Of a DNA stretch of 64,000 bases, positions 1-9,096 are shown piece by piece (position 1 is the first letter of the stretch; every line of letters begins with the position of its first letter). The stretch covers positions 1,426,001-1,490,000 of the forward strand of contig NZ_WMDZ01000001.1 in assembly GCF_021735935.1 (NCBI RefSeq). The letters are read 5' to 3'. The notes beneath the pieces were generated by a model. It was not told the origin of the DNA, did no database searches, and worked only from the letters and a program-made list of their open reading frames with translations. The DNA is from Sulfitobacter sp. M39 (GTDB taxonomy: Bacteria; Pseudomonadota; Alphaproteobacteria; Rhodobacterales; Rhodobacteraceae). The position numbers were made by a program, and so were the translations under genes.

Positions 1-1
1 C

Positions 2-694
2 GTGATCTTCCGTTACGAAGATGACGGCGCACCGACGGTGGACATTAAGGGCATGTTGATCCAGCCGGGGCAGCATGTCGCCGTGCTGGGGGCCAATGGA
101 TCGGGCAAATCGACACTGCTGAAGATGCTCAGCGGGCTTTATGCTCCGACCGAAGGGCGCATTCTGGTGGACGGCACAGAGCTTGGCCAGATCGAGCCGC
201 GCGACCTGCGCCGGCTGATCGGCTATCTGGGACAGGACGTGCGCCTGTTCTCGGGCACGCTGCGCGATAACCTGAACCTCACCATGCTGGAACGCGACGA
301 CGACCGCCTGCACGCCGCGCTTGATTTTGCGGGTCTGGGGCCGTTTGTGCGCAACCACCACAAGGGGCTGGACCTAGAGATCAAAGACGCAGGCGCGGGC
401 CTGTCCATCGGGCAGCGTCAGTCCATCGGCTGGGCGCGCCTGTGGTTGCAGGATCCGGCGATCTGCCTGCTGGACGAACCCACCGCAGCGCTGGACCAAA
501 GGCTGGAGGCGACGCTGGTCTCGCGGTTGCAAAGCTGGATGGCAGGGCGCACCGCGATCATCGCAACCCACCGCGCCCCGATCCTTGCGCTGACCGAACG
601 CACACTGGTGCTGCAGGATGGCCGCATGACCATCGACGGGCCCAAGGAAAAAGTGCTTGCCCATCTGGCGGGCCAGAAGGGGCATGTGGCATGA
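2..694 (+). CDS. Type I secretion ABC transporter ATPase, C-terminal part (5' end outside window)
   Basis: This is the nucleotide-binding domain of a type I secretion ABC exporter (LapB/PrtD/HlyB-like). It would power export of an unfolded protein through an inner-membrane/adaptor/TolC channel. The reading frame is open to the window edge, so the membrane domain lies upstream. Numbering from the first full codon: Walker A GANGSGKST at 30-38, ABC signature at 134-140, Walker B LLDEP with D158/E159, D-loop, and H-loop His190. The signature reads LSIGQRQ rather than LSGGQRQ, an unusual Gly-to-Ile change. The stop codon overlaps the start of the HlyD gene (ATGA), so the two are translationally coupled. 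No TolC gene is visible here. Confidence 0.9.
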   Translation: MIFRYEDDGAPTVDIKGMLIQPGQHVAVLGANGSGKSTLLKMLSGLYAPTEGRILVDGTELGQIEPRDLRRLIGYLGQDVRLFSGTLRDNLNLTMLERDDDRLHAALDFAGLGPFVRNHHKGLDLEIKDAGAGLSIGQRQSIGWARLWLQDPAICLLDEPTAALDQRLEATLVSRLQSWMAGRTAIIATHRAPILALTERTLVLQDGRMTIDGPKEKVLAHLAGQKGHVA

Positions 695-1881
695 ACAGTC
701 TCAGCACCACGCCACTGGGCGCGCAGATGTCGGGGCAGATGCGGGGGCCGTCTATGGTGATCTGGCTCTGCGGCGCATCGGTGCTGGTCTTCCTGCTGTG
801 GGCTGCCTTTGCCTGGGTCGATGAAATCGTGCGCGCCGAAGGGTCGATGATTTCCAGCTCGCGGCCCCAGATCATCCAGAACCTTGAAGGCGGTATTCTG
901 GCAGAACTTGCCGTGGGCGAGGGCGACCATGTGGAAAAGGGCGACGTGTTGGCCCGTCTGCATGGCACCCAGTTCCAATCCGCCGTGGACGACCTGCGCG
1001 ACCAGATCAGCGCCTTTGAAATCCGCCGTCTGCGTCTGGAGGCAGAGCTGGCCGGACAGTACGACTTTGACGTGCCCGACGCTTTCGCCACGCGCACGCC
1101 CGATATCGTCGCCTCTGAACGGGCATTGCTGAAAGCGCGGCAATCGGACTTTGTCTCGCGCTCCGAAGGGGCGGGGCGGGTGCTGACCGAGGCGTTGAAA
1201 GAGCGTGAGCTGCTTGAGAATATGCTCAAGAAAAAGATCGTTTCGCTGATCGAGGTGACGCGCGCGCGCAAGACCCATGCGGATGCGCGGATCAAGCTGG
1301 ACGAGATCGTCACCGGCACAGAGCTGGAGCGCGCGCAGGAATATTCCGATGTCCTCAAAGAACTGGCGACGCTGAAACAGAACCTCAAGGCGAGCACGGA
1401 CCAGCTGAACCGCACCGTCCTGGTCAGCCCCCTGCGCGGCATCGTCAACAATCTTAGCGTGACCACCATCGGCGGCGTCGTGCGCCCGGGCGAGGAGATT
1501 TTGCAGATCATCCCGTTGGACGAAGAGCTTTTCGTCGAGGCCCGCGTCAAGCCCGAAGACATCGCCGGCGTGCGCCCCGGCCAAGAGGCGACGGTAAAGC
1601 TGTCGGCCTATGACTATACGATTTACGGCACGTTGAAGGGCACGGTCAAATTGATCTCGGCCGATACGTTCAAGGACGAACGATCCCGCGCGCCGGATGG
1701 GGATCCGCACTATAAGGTCACGTTGCAGGTGGACACAGAACACCTCACCCCGCGGCAGGCGTCTTTGCAAATCCGACCCGGCATGCAGGCAAGTGTGGAA
1801 CTGCACACAGGGTCAAAGACGGTTCTGCAGTATCTGTTGAAGCCGCTTTACAAGTCCAAAGAGGCGTTTCGGGAGCCGTAG
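691..1881 (+). CDS. HlyD-family type I secretion membrane fusion (adaptor) protein
   Basis: 396-residue periplasmic adaptor that links the ABC exporter to an outer-membrane channel. The ATG at 691 overlaps the ATPase stop. It gives a short cytoplasmic N-terminus followed by one membrane segment at about residues 24-44. Then come a lipoyl-like half-domain (IIQNLEGGILAELAVGEGD), a long charged coiled-coil hairpin at about 100-260, and a beta-barrel/C-terminal domain with the typical VSPLRGIVN segment. The length is normal for LapC/PrtE/HlyD proteins. The partner ATPase is directly upstream; the secreted substrate is not in the window. Confidence 0.93.
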   Translation: MNSLSTTPLGAQMSGQMRGPSMVIWLCGASVLVFLLWAAFAWVDEIVRAEGSMISSSRPQIIQNLEGGILAELAVGEGDHVEKGDVLARLHGTQFQSAVDDLRDQISAFEIRRLRLEAELAGQYDFDVPDAFATRTPDIVASERALLKARQSDFVSRSEGAGRVLTEALKERELLENMLKKKIVSLIEVTRARKTHADARIKLDEIVTGTELERAQEYSDVLKELATLKQNLKASTDQLNRTVLVSPLRGIVNNLSVTTIGGVVRPGEEILQIIPLDEELFVEARVKPEDIAGVRPGQEATVKLSAYDYTIYGTLKGTVKLISADTFKDERSRAPDGDPHYKVTLQVDTEHLTPRQASLQIRPGMQASVELHTGSKTVLQYLLKPLYKSKEAFREP

Positions 1882-1888
1882 GCTTGGC

Positions 1889-1941
1889 AAGGGGGGCTGT
1901 CTGCCCCCCTGACCCCCCGAGGATTTTGGACCATTTGGAAG
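1889..1941 (+). repeat. Dispersed intergenic repeat, copy A (hairpin subtype)
   Basis: A perfect 8-bp stem (AGGGGGGC / GCCCCCCT, loop TGTCT, 1890-1910) is followed by CCCCCCGAGGATTT and CCATTTGGAAG. The GGAAG end stops 1 nt before the dtd stop codon (complement of 1943-1945), so the element forms the 3' UTR of dtd in antisense orientation. It shares its loop and tail with the copy at 53694-53748. Confidence 0.7.
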
Positions 1942-1942
1942 A

Positions 1943-2389
1943 TCAGGGGTTTTCTGTGTCGAGCCAGAGGGTGACGGGGCCGTCGTTGGTGAGCGCGACG
2001 GACATATCGGCTCCGAATGAACCGGTTTGGACGGGAATGCCGAGGGCGTCGACGCAGGCTATGAAATCTTCGTATAGCGTTTTGGCCTGATCGGGCTTGG
2101 CGGCGCGCGAGAAACCGGGGCGGGTCCCGCGGGAGGTATCGGCGGCAAGGGTGAACTGGCTGACAATCAGCGCGCTGCCGCCCGTATCCGGCAGGCTGCG
2201 GTTCATTTTGCCCGCGTCATCTTTGAACAGACGCAGTTTGGCGATCTTTTGTGCCAGTCCTTGCGCGGTCGCATGTGTATCGTCGGGCATGGCGCAGACG
2301 AAGATCAGCAGCCCGTGTTCGATTTGACCGATGATCTGACCGTCGACAGTGACGGAGGCGTTGCTGACGCGTTGTAGGAGTGCGCGCAT
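1943..2389 (-). CDS. dtd: D-aminoacyl-tRNA deacylase
   Basis: 148-residue DTD-type editing enzyme that hydrolyses D-aminoacyl-tRNA (and glycyl-tRNA-Ala), preventing D-amino-acid toxicity. The start [13 protein letters not shown] is the canonical family N-terminus; the frame stays open further upstream, but that part is inside the nitroreductase gene. Family motifs are visible: SQFTLAAD in the middle and [10 protein letters not shown] near the C-terminus (the trans-Pro NxGPVT motif that excludes L-amino acids). It is the last gene of the minus-strand run and begins 1 nt after the nitroreductase stop, so the two are probably cotranscribed. Confidence 0.95.
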   Translation of the reverse strand: MRALLQRVSNASVTVDGQIIGQIEHGLLIFVCAMPDDTHATAQGLAQKIAKLRLFKDDAGKMNRSLPDTGGSALIVSQFTLAADTSRGTRPGFSRAAKPDQAKTLYEDFIACVDALGIPVQTGSFGADMSVALTNDGPVTLWLDTENP

Positions 2390-2390
2390 A

Positions 2391-3065
2391 TCAGGATTTC
2401 CAATCGATGATGTCTTCAGGGGTGGCACGCTGCGTCCGGAACCGGTTGATCGGTGCTGTGTCATCTGCATAGCCAAAGGAGATCGCGCAAAGGATCAGGC
2501 GGTCTTGCGGCAGGTCGAAATGCTGTCGCACGGTGGGCGCATAGGCAGCCACGGCGGCTTGGGCAATGGTGGCCACCCCAAGCGCCGTTGCCGCCAGCGT
2601 AAAGGCCGTGACAAAGCCGCCGCTGTCCATCGCGCCGTAGGCCCCAAGCTCTGCCGGGGAGGTCACGATCGCCACATGGGGCGCGTCAAACAAGGCATAG
2701 TTCCGCATCATCTGCGCCATGCGGCCCGCATGGTCCGATTTCTCGATCCCGACGGCGTCATAAAGCTGGAACCCGCAGGTCCGCCGCCGGTCGCCGTAGA
2801 CGCCGCTGTAAGAGGCGGGCCAGTCCAGATCCGGGGCGGGGGGCGTGCCTTTGGCAATCTCTAGCGCCAGGGCGTCGCGGAAGCGGTCGGTCGCGGCCCC
2901 TTTGGTGATGGTGAGCTGCCAAGGCTGCGCATTGCACCACGACGGCACGTGGCGCGCCGCGTCGACGATACGGGTGATGATCGCGTCGTCGACCGGATCG
3001 GGGCGAAAGGCGCGGCACGAAGAACGCGCGCGCAAGATGTCGGTGAATGTATCGATCGGGGTCAT
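2391..3065 (-). CDS. Nitroreductase family protein (FMN-dependent)
   Basis: 224-residue nitroreductase-fold protein. The N-terminal [17 protein letters not shown] is the usual RxSxRxF FMN-binding start. [15 protein letters not shown] is the second FMN-contacting segment, and [21 protein letters not shown] the conserved helix region. It probably reduces nitro or quinone-like compounds with NAD(P)H; the substrate is unknown. Its ATG overlaps the stop of the upstream zinc-ribbon gene by 4 bp and dtd follows 1 nt after its stop, giving a tightly packed operon. Confidence 0.88.
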   Translation of the reverse strand: MTPIDTFTDILRARSSCRAFRPDPVDDAIITRIVDAARHVPSWCNAQPWQLTITKGAATDRFRDALALEIAKGTPPAPDLDWPASYSGVYGDRRRTCGFQLYDAVGIEKSDHAGRMAQMMRNYALFDAPHVAIVTSPAELGAYGAMDSGGFVTAFTLAATALGVATIAQAAVAAYAPTVRQHFDLPQDRLILCAISFGYADDTAPINRFRTQRATPEDIIDWKS

Positions 3066-4192
3066 TTTTGCAGCGCCATAAAATAGCCAACGACCCCGGC
3101 GACAATCAGGCCAAGGATCACGGCAAAGGTGATTTTTACAGCGGAATAGGGGCGTTCGCCCTGTACGCTGCCTGTGCGGCCGTTGACCACAAAACGATAG
3201 GTCTTGCCGCGATACTTGTAAGCTGCCAGCCAGACCGGCAGCAGGATATGTTTGAACGTCACATCGCCGACCTGCGTCTGGATATTGTGGATGCGCTGAC
3301 GGTCGCCGCCGATATCAAAACGCACATCACGCTGGATCATCGCGTCCATCACCTCGCGTGCCTGCGCATAGCCTTCATCAAGCGTCACCGCATAGGCTTC
3401 GGCGCGAAAACCGGCGAGGTATTCCGGGGCATAGGGTTCAAGGGCCGCCAGATCCCACGGGGCCAGCGCATCGGTGAACCTTTTGGGGAGCGATTTCGAC
3501 GCCAGCACCAGCACATCATCAAAGAACCGCGCCACCCGACCCGAGGTCGCCCGCCAGCGGATTTTCGGCACCTGCTGCTGCACCCGTTTGCCGTCGCGCA
3601 TGACGGTCTGGGTGACGTAATAGACCGTGCCCCTTTCGCCCGAATAGCTGGAGCGCGTGTCGGCGTCATAGGTCCAGTAGGGCACATAGATGCCTTGCAT
3701 CTTGCGGCCCTTGCGTGCGTATTCCTGCAGGCCATTGGGGGCAAACCACAGGCTGCCCAGCCAGTCAGTCATGGCATCGCGTGCGGTATTTTCGGTCAGG
3801 CCAAAGGGCAGTACGGCGCGGGGTTTGATGTGGCGGTTCACACCGGTATCGATCACCACAGGGGTCGCGCAGAACGGACATTCGGTGGCGTGTTTGCCGG
3901 GGTCGAACTCTACCTGTGCGGCGCAGTTGGGGCAGGTTGTGACCCGTGTATCCTCCATCTGCGATTGGGGTAGCGCGCTGGCCAGTGCGGCCTGGAAATC
4001 AAGCTCGGCGATGGGGTTATGCAGGCCGCGCGTGCCTGAAATCTCTTCGGTATTGCCGCAGTGGTCGCAGACCAGCAGATATCTTTCGGGATCAAACCGC
4101 AGATCGGACCCGCAGGTGTCACAGGGGAACCGGTGTTCCTCGGCCGGTGTGGGGGGCAGGTCGGGGTCGTCAAAGCCGGTGCTGGCGGGCAT
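3062..4192 (-). CDS. Double zinc-ribbon membrane-anchored protein (YdjG-like)
   Basis: 376 residues. Two TFIIB-type zinc ribbons are visible at the N-terminus: C24-x2-C27 with C42-x2-C45, and C87-x2-C90 with C105-x2-C108. A beta-rich middle follows (VPYWTYDADTRSSYSGERG), then one C-terminal transmembrane helix at about 351-372. Proteins like this are often mislabelled as PriA or helicase, but no helicase motif is present. The closest described relative I can name is Bacillus subtilis YdjG, encoded with the SPFH protein YdjI and PspA in a membrane-stress operon. An SPFH gene lies two genes upstream here, which supports an envelope role. The function is inferred. Confidence 0.75.
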   Translation of the reverse strand: MPASTGFDDPDLPPTPAEEHRFPCDTCGSDLRFDPERYLLVCDHCGNTEEISGTRGLHNPIAELDFQAALASALPQSQMEDTRVTTCPNCAAQVEFDPGKHATECPFCATPVVIDTGVNRHIKPRAVLPFGLTENTARDAMTDWLGSLWFAPNGLQEYARKGRKMQGIYVPYWTYDADTRSSYSGERGTVYYVTQTVMRDGKRVQQQVPKIRWRATSGRVARFFDDVLVLASKSLPKRFTDALAPWDLAALEPYAPEYLAGFRAEAYAVTLDEGYAQAREVMDAMIQRDVRFDIGGDRQRIHNIQTQVGDVTFKHILLPVWLAAYKYRGKTYRFVVNGRTGSVQGERPYSAVKITFAVILGLIVAGVVGYFMALQK

Positions 4193-4258
4193 AGATCTGT
4201 CCTTTGGTCAGGCCTGCCCCAGACATAGGGCAGTGCGCCCCCTGCCGCCAGAGCAGGG

Positions 4259-4813
4259 TCACAAAAAACGGTGCAGCACTTTAGGGGCCATGATGCGCAG
4301 GGCGTTGTCGTGCAGGCGAAGGTGACGCCAGATGTGAAATACGGCATGGGCCAGTGCGATGCCTGCAAGAGCGTAGAATTCGATGCTGTGGATCAGCCCG
4401 ACGAGGTCGTTGGCGCGCGGCATATCAAGGGGCACGGCAATCGGGACGATCCCACCGGCCCAAAGCTGCACGGTCGAGGTCACCCCGATCAGCAGCCCTG
4501 TCAGGGCGACGCCGAAGATACCCCAGATCAATGTCTTGTGCAGCACCGGATGCAGCCAACGGGCCCAGCCCCGAAGCTTGGGGCCGGGGCGCCCCAGCAA
4601 GCCGCGCCGGATGTAGGACACCCACCACAACAGGGCCGCGCTGACAAAGACCAAGCCCATGACCGAATGGAACCGCACCGCCGCAGGCCCGATCCGCGCC
4701 ACATCCGCCGGCTGCACCAGCAGGAACCAGATAAACAAAGGCACCATGCCCCAATGCAAAAGCTTCATCAGGGTCCGACGGTGGGGCAGCAAGGGGCGAC
4801 GGCGTGGGGTCAT
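4259..4813 (-). CDS. Cytochrome b561-type membrane protein
   Basis: 184 residues with about four transmembrane helices and histidines placed to bind two b hemes: LLHWGMVPLF (helix 1), VRFHSVMGLVF (helix 2), the loop WLHPVLHK, and HSIEFYALAGIALAHAVFHIWRHLRLHD (helix 4). It probably moves electrons between the quinone pool and a periplasmic acceptor. The ATG at 4813 is chosen; a downstream Met (about residue 16) is possible because neither start has a strong ribosome-binding site. It lies between the zinc-ribbon and SPFH genes in the same orientation (66 and 42 bp gaps). Confidence 0.82.
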   Translation of the reverse strand: MTPRRRPLLPHRRTLMKLLHWGMVPLFIWFLLVQPADVARIGPAAVRFHSVMGLVFVSAALLWWVSYIRRGLLGRPGPKLRGWARWLHPVLHKTLIWGIFGVALTGLLIGVTSTVQLWAGGIVPIAVPLDMPRANDLVGLIHSIEFYALAGIALAHAVFHIWRHLRLHDNALRIMAPKVLHRFL

Positions 4814-4855
4814 AGCCTAGACACGCGCCTTGCCCGTTCCAAGTTTCACAGAGCC

Positions 4856-5974
4856 TTACGCAGGAGGCGGCGGGGGCGGCAGCACGGTAAAGAGCTGCGC
4901 CAGCTCGGCCACATCGTCTGCTTTAAGCCAGCCATCCTGACCGGGGGTCCAGACATAGGTCTCGCGGGTCAACCCGCCATCTGTGGCCATTCGGCCCAAT
5001 GCGGCCTTTGAAAACGGGCCCTTGGTCTGGCCGTTCTCTGCCAGATGCCAGACCTTTTCAGGTTGCGGCGGGGGCGGTGGCGTCTGTGCAGCGGGGGCCG
5101 CAGCCGCGGGGCGCGGGCCCCATGGGCCTGCCTGCGCGGCGGCGGCCTGGCCCATCTGCATGCCCAATCCGGCGCCCAGACCGGTCTGCATTGCTGCGCC
5201 CGCAGCGCCCTCGTGGCCCAATGCCTCTGCCGCCTGGAACTGCGTGAACTTGTTCAAATCCCCGATCACCCCCATCGACGACCGTTTGTCCATCACTTCC
5301 TCCACGGCGGGGGGGAGCGAGATGTTTTCGATATAAAGTTCGGGGATGGTCAGCCCGTATTCTGCAATGGTGGCCGAGATTTCGGTGCTCACCAGTTTGC
5401 CCAGCTCACGGGTATTGGCGGCCATATCCATGACCGGAATATTGGACAGCGCGATGCTGCGCGAGAATTCCTGCACGATGATATTGCGGATTTGATAGCT
5501 GATCTCGTCCATGGTGAATTCACCATCGGTGCCCACAATTTCGGTCAGGAACCGCGCGGGGTCCGACACTTTGACAGAGTAAGTGCCATAGGAACGCAGG
5601 CGCACGGGGCCGAATTCGGGGTCGCGCACGATGATCGGGTTCTTGGTGCCCCATTTCAGATCGTTGAAACGGGTGGTGTTGACGAAATAGATCTCGGACT
5701 TGAAGGGGCTTTTGAAGCCGTGATCCCAATGCTGCAGCGATGTCATGATCGGCATGTTGTTGGTTTCAAGCATATAAAGGCCGGGCGTGAACACATCAGC
5801 CAGCTGGCCTTCGTGGACAAAGACCGCCGCTTGCCCTTCGCGCACCGTCAGCTTGGCCCCGTATTTGATCTCGTGGCCTTCGCGCTCGAACCGGGACACC
5901 ATCGTGTCGCGGGTGTCGTCCGTCCAATGGATAACGTCGATGAATTGGCCAGAGAGAAAATCGAGAATACCCAT
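4856..5974 (-). CDS. SPFH-domain protein with C-terminal GYF_2 domain (YdjI / virion-core-like)
   Basis: 372 residues. Residues 1 to about 250 form an SPFH (stomatin/prohibitin-like) domain of the virion-core-protein-like subfamily (MGILDFLSGQFIDVIHW, KLTVREGQAAVFVHEG, LPPAVEEVMDKRSSMGVIGD). An Ala/Pro-rich linker follows at about 255-305, then a GYF_2 domain (WHLAENGQTKGPFSKAAL, GWLKADDVAEL) and a Pro-rich tail. SPFH proteins of this type scaffold membranes, and GYF_2 domains bind proline-rich peptides. AAGGA lies 6 nt before the ATG. The neighbours TelA, XpaC and the zinc-ribbon protein suggest a membrane-stress complex. Confidence 0.85.
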   Translation of the reverse strand: MGILDFLSGQFIDVIHWTDDTRDTMVSRFEREGHEIKYGAKLTVREGQAAVFVHEGQLADVFTPGLYMLETNNMPIMTSLQHWDHGFKSPFKSEIYFVNTTRFNDLKWGTKNPIIVRDPEFGPVRLRSYGTYSVKVSDPARFLTEIVGTDGEFTMDEISYQIRNIIVQEFSRSIALSNIPVMDMAANTRELGKLVSTEISATIAEYGLTIPELYIENISLPPAVEEVMDKRSSMGVIGDLNKFTQFQAAEALGHEGAAGAAMQTGLGAGLGMQMGQAAAAQAGPWGPRPAAAAPAAQTPPPPPQPEKVWHLAENGQTKGPFSKAALGRMATDGGLTRETYVWTPGQDGWLKADDVAELAQLFTVLPPPPPPA

Positions 5975-6007
5975 GTCTTGGTCCTTTCGGGGGAGGTCGG
6001 TGGCGGG

Positions 6008-6967
6008 TTAAACGGGCCCGCCGATCAGTTCGAACGCGATCTTGCGGGCCACGGGGGTTGCCTCTTCGGCGGTCATGCCGGCGTGCAAGCGCGGGTCATA
6101 GAGCATTTTCAGCAGCAGCTCGTCGTGACGGGTGAGCAGCGCGAATTCATCGTCATCGTTAAAGATCGACGGGCGTGCGGTGGGGCTGTCGTTGGCAAGG
6201 CCAAGGCCCTGCGCAAGTTCTTCATGGATACACGACAGCCGCATAAGCGATGGGTTCTCGGCTCGGATGACGGCAACGGCAGCGGTATAGGTGCTTGGGT
6301 CCGCGCCACCGGCATAGGCGGCGACGATGCAATAGGTATCGCGGCGCAGATCGCTAAGCGCGGCAAGGCTTTCGGCGGTCACACCGGGGATGCGTTCGGC
6401 GGCTTGGGCAAGGGCGGCGGGGCGGTCATCCTCGCCCGCGATAATCACAATAAAGTTCGGCTTGCCGCCCACGGTGATGGAGTGCTGCGTCGTGGCGGCG
6501 AGGCGGGTGGCATAGTCGCGGATCGAGGCCGCATCGCGGTCACGTTCGGACGGGGGGACGCTGTCGCCAAAGACGACCTCCATCCGGACGGGGCGTTCCC
6601 AGCGGCGCATGGGGGTTTTGTCGCCGCGTCCGGTCAGGGTGGCGTTATATTCGTTGTAAAAAGCGATCTGTTCAAAGTTACGCACCAGCATGTCGGCGGT
6701 AAAGGGCGTGTCCTGCCCGCCACCATCCCGGCGCAGCAATCCCTGGCTCAACTGGGCCTGCTGCACTTGGTTGAAATAGCTGCGCAGCTTGGCGCTTTTT
6801 TGCGACGTCGGCTTGGCCACCACGGGGGGAGGGGCCGGCGGCGTGTCGGGGCGCGCGATGGGTTTCAGCGTCGGTTCAACAGGGGGCTGCGGGGTGCAGG
6901 CGGCCAGCGCGGCGACCACAGCCGCCGTGCCGATCCATCCTGTTCGCCCCAACCGTTGCCATACCAT
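6008..6967 (-). CDS. DUF2927 family lipoprotein
   Basis: 319 residues. A signal peptide ends in the lipobox LAAC with Cys24, followed by a Pro-rich stretch and then a domain that I recognise as DUF2927 (NFEQIAFYNEY, RRWERPVRMEVVFGD, and RLSCIHEELAQGLGLANDSPTARPSIFNDDDEFALLTRHDELLLKMLYDPRLHAGM, given here as segments). The HEELAQGLGL segment resembles an HExxx metal-binding helix, but peptidase activity is not shown. It is predicted to sit in the outer or inner membrane facing the periplasm. A GGAG-like site precedes the ATG, and the TelA-like gene lies 26 bp upstream in the same direction. Confidence 0.8.
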   Translation of the reverse strand: MVWQRLGRTGWIGTAAVVAALAACTPQPPVEPTLKPIARPDTPPAPPPVVAKPTSQKSAKLRSYFNQVQQAQLSQGLLRRDGGGQDTPFTADMLVRNFEQIAFYNEYNATLTGRGDKTPMRRWERPVRMEVVFGDSVPPSERDRDAASIRDYATRLAATTQHSITVGGKPNFIVIIAGEDDRPAALAQAAERIPGVTAESLAALSDLRRDTYCIVAAYAGGADPSTYTAAVAVIRAENPSLMRLSCIHEELAQGLGLANDSPTARPSIFNDDDEFALLTRHDELLLKMLYDPRLHAGMTAEEATPVARKIAFELIGGPV

Positions 6968-6993
6968 ATCGCGCGCTCCAGGTCTTGACGGGG

Positions 6994-8169
6994 TTATGCC
7001 GCAGGGGACGCGGGCTTGGCCGCTTTGGCAGAGGCCAGCGTGTCGCGCAGATTGGCCTCCATCTCTTGCAGGTCTTTCTCGGCAGAGGCACGGCGCGCCT
7101 TGCCTTCGTCGGCGATCTGTAGCGATTCCTGAATGGTCCCAATCAGGTCGGCATTGGCTTGTTTGACGGCTTCGATGTCGAAGACACCGCGTTCCATCTC
7201 GGTCCGGATGACCTTGTTACTTTCGCGCAGGTTCTGCGCGTTAGAGGTCAACAGCTCGTTCGTCAGGTCATTGGCGTCACGCACAGCGGCGGCAGCTTCG
7301 GCGCTGCGCTGGATGGTGACCGCCTGTGCCAGCTGGGTTTCCCACAGCGGCACGGTGTTCACGAGGGTCGAATTGATCTTGGTCACCAGCGACTTGTCGT
7401 TTTCCTGCACCAAGCGGATCGAGGGGAGCGATTGCATCGTCACCTGACGGGTCAGTTTCAGGTCATGCACACGGCGTTCCAGATCGTCCCGCGCGGCGCG
7501 GATGTCGCGCAGTTCCTGTGCGACCATGACCTGATCCGCCTCTGGTGCGGCGTCGACCTCTGCCTGTTTGGCGGGGATGGTGGTCGCGTCAAGCTCTGCC
7601 AGTTTGGCCTCGCCTGCGGCGATATAAAGCGCAAGCTCATCATAGAACTGCAGCGTCTTTTCGTACAGCATATCAAGGGATTTGATATCCTTGAGCAGGG
7701 TATGTTCGTGGGTCAGCAGCTCGTCCGTGACGCGGTCGATCTGACCCTGTACCTTTTCGAACTTGGCGGTGAATTTGGCAAAGGGGGCCGCGCGGCCCAA
7801 AAGGCGCTCCCACCAGCTGCGATCACGGCGCACGTCCAGCTCGGACACGGAAAAACCGCGGATGGTTGTCACGATCGTGCGCAGGCTGTCACCGGCGGGG
7901 CCGACATCCTTGTTGCGCACGTCCTGCAACATCGCCTGACTGATCTCCTGCAGCTCGGCCTGTGCGCCGGACCCGAAACCGATGATCGACTGCGTGTCGC
8001 CCATGTCGATCTCTGCCATGCGGCTTTTGATCTCTGCCGATTGTGGCGCATCGGCTTTCTCAAGCGAGACGACGGCATCCGCAGGGGCGGGGTCGGGCAG
8101 GATCTGCGCGTTGACCTCTTCCACCAGCGCTACGGATTGGGTCGCTTTGTCACGAACGGTATCAGACAT
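6994..8169 (-). CDS. TelA-family toxic anion resistance protein
   Basis: 391 residues, mostly helical and charged, without membrane segments. It matches the TelA/KlaA family, associated with resistance to tellurite and other toxic anions and with cell-envelope stress. Recognisable stretches are SIIGFGSGAQAELQEISQ near the start, RSWWERLLGRAAPF, and VPLWETQLAQAVTIQRSAEAA in the last third, the most conserved family region. The partner gene xpaC lies 36 bp upstream, the standard pairing in Firmicutes and proteobacteria. The biochemical activity of the family is unknown. Confidence 0.9.
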   Translation of the reverse strand: MSDTVRDKATQSVALVEEVNAQILPDPAPADAVVSLEKADAPQSAEIKSRMAEIDMGDTQSIIGFGSGAQAELQEISQAMLQDVRNKDVGPAGDSLRTIVTTIRGFSVSELDVRRDRSWWERLLGRAAPFAKFTAKFEKVQGQIDRVTDELLTHEHTLLKDIKSLDMLYEKTLQFYDELALYIAAGEAKLAELDATTIPAKQAEVDAAPEADQVMVAQELRDIRAARDDLERRVHDLKLTRQVTMQSLPSIRLVQENDKSLVTKINSTLVNTVPLWETQLAQAVTIQRSAEAAAAVRDANDLTNELLTSNAQNLRESNKVIRTEMERGVFDIEAVKQANADLIGTIQESLQIADEGKARRASAEKDLQEMEANLRDTLASAKAAKPASPAA

Positions 8170-8205
8170 GTTTCAAGTATTCCTATGCTTTTGGGGCGGG
8201 GCGCG

Positions 8206-9093
8206 TCAGTCGAGACGCACGCCTTCTCGGGAAAGCCGCTCGCGCAGCACGTCGATTTCGATGTTCAGGTCGGTCTTGTCTTCCAATAGCGATTTTTGGG
8301 TGCGCGCGGCAAAGTTTTTGTCCAGATCATCCAGCAAAGCCAGATAATCGGCGCGTGCCTGCGCATCGCCGGTGCTGGCGTAGATATCCGCGAACTTGAT
8401 CGTCGCGTCACGTGCGCCCAGCAGATAGACCGACAGGTATTTGCGCGCACCGGTCAGATCACGTGGATCATCCTGCACGGTGCGGATCAGGGTGCGCGCG
8501 GTGTCTTGAAACTGCGCCAGCCGGTCGCGCGCCTTGCGGTCGCCCGCGCGTGCAATGGCGGTGTTCATCGCGGCAAGATGCTTTTCTGCCTCGTCCACGA
8601 CACGGGCGACGCGGTCTTTCTGGAAGCTGTCCACGCCCTCCATCCCTTTGGATGTCAGCGGATCGATGCCAAAGGCCGACACATGCAACCCCATCGCGGC
8701 CAGCGCATAAAGCACAGGGGCCGCCAGTCCGGGGTCATTCTTATAGGCGGCCAGCGCCACGCCGGCACCGGTCAGAAAGCTGGCGATGATCTTGCGCGGC
8801 AGGGCGGGGCGTTCGGCAACCTTGCGCGCGGTATAGGCGGCTTCGGCTTTCAGCCCCTCGCGCAGCATCCATGCGGCACCGGTCAGCGTCGCCGCCGCCA
8901 GCAGCCCCAATGCAAGCCCCTGCGCCCCGTCGTTCAACGACATGAACACAAGCGGAATGGCGGGGATGAACAAGATTTTCGCCCGCCCGCTTGCGGGGTC
9001 GACCTCTATCCGTTTGGCACGGGTGCCCTGCGGGGGCGGCGTGCTGCCGTTCGTGTCATGATTGCTGTATTTACCGCCAAAGCGCTGCGCCAT
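8206..9093 (-). CDS. XpaC-like 5-bromo-4-chloroindolyl phosphate hydrolysis family protein
   Basis: 295 residues. Two hydrophobic hairpins at about 40-80 and 100-140 anchor it in the membrane. A long helical cytoplasmic domain follows (residues 150-295; FQKDRVARVVDEAEKHLAAM, ARKYLSVYLLGARDATIKFAD). It is a member of the XpaC family, named from a B. subtilis hydrolysis phenotype; no catalytic motif is visible and the role is unknown. It usually pairs with TelA, as here (36 bp upstream of it), and begins 3 nt after the stop of a small membrane protein. Confidence 0.85.
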   Translation of the reverse strand: MAQRFGGKYSNHDTNGSTPPPQGTRAKRIEVDPASGRAKILFIPAIPLVFMSLNDGAQGLALGLLAAATLTGAAWMLREGLKAEAAYTARKVAERPALPRKIIASFLTGAGVALAAYKNDPGLAAPVLYALAAMGLHVSAFGIDPLTSKGMEGVDSFQKDRVARVVDEAEKHLAAMNTAIARAGDRKARDRLAQFQDTARTLIRTVQDDPRDLTGARKYLSVYLLGARDATIKFADIYASTGDAQARADYLALLDDLDKNFAARTQKSLLEDKTDLNIEIDVLRERLSREGVRLD

Positions 9094-9096
9094 GGA

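Noticed and set aside
3062..4192. PriA/primosomal helicase identity for the zinc-ribbon protein
   Set aside because: No Walker motifs or helicase domains; only zinc ribbons, a beta-rich region and a C-terminal membrane helix are present.
5045..6988. A 647-codon open frame on the plus strand opposite the SPFH and DUF2927 genes
   Set aside because: Composition typical of antisense frames in GC-rich DNA; the minus-strand genes have signal peptide, domains and ribosome-binding sites.
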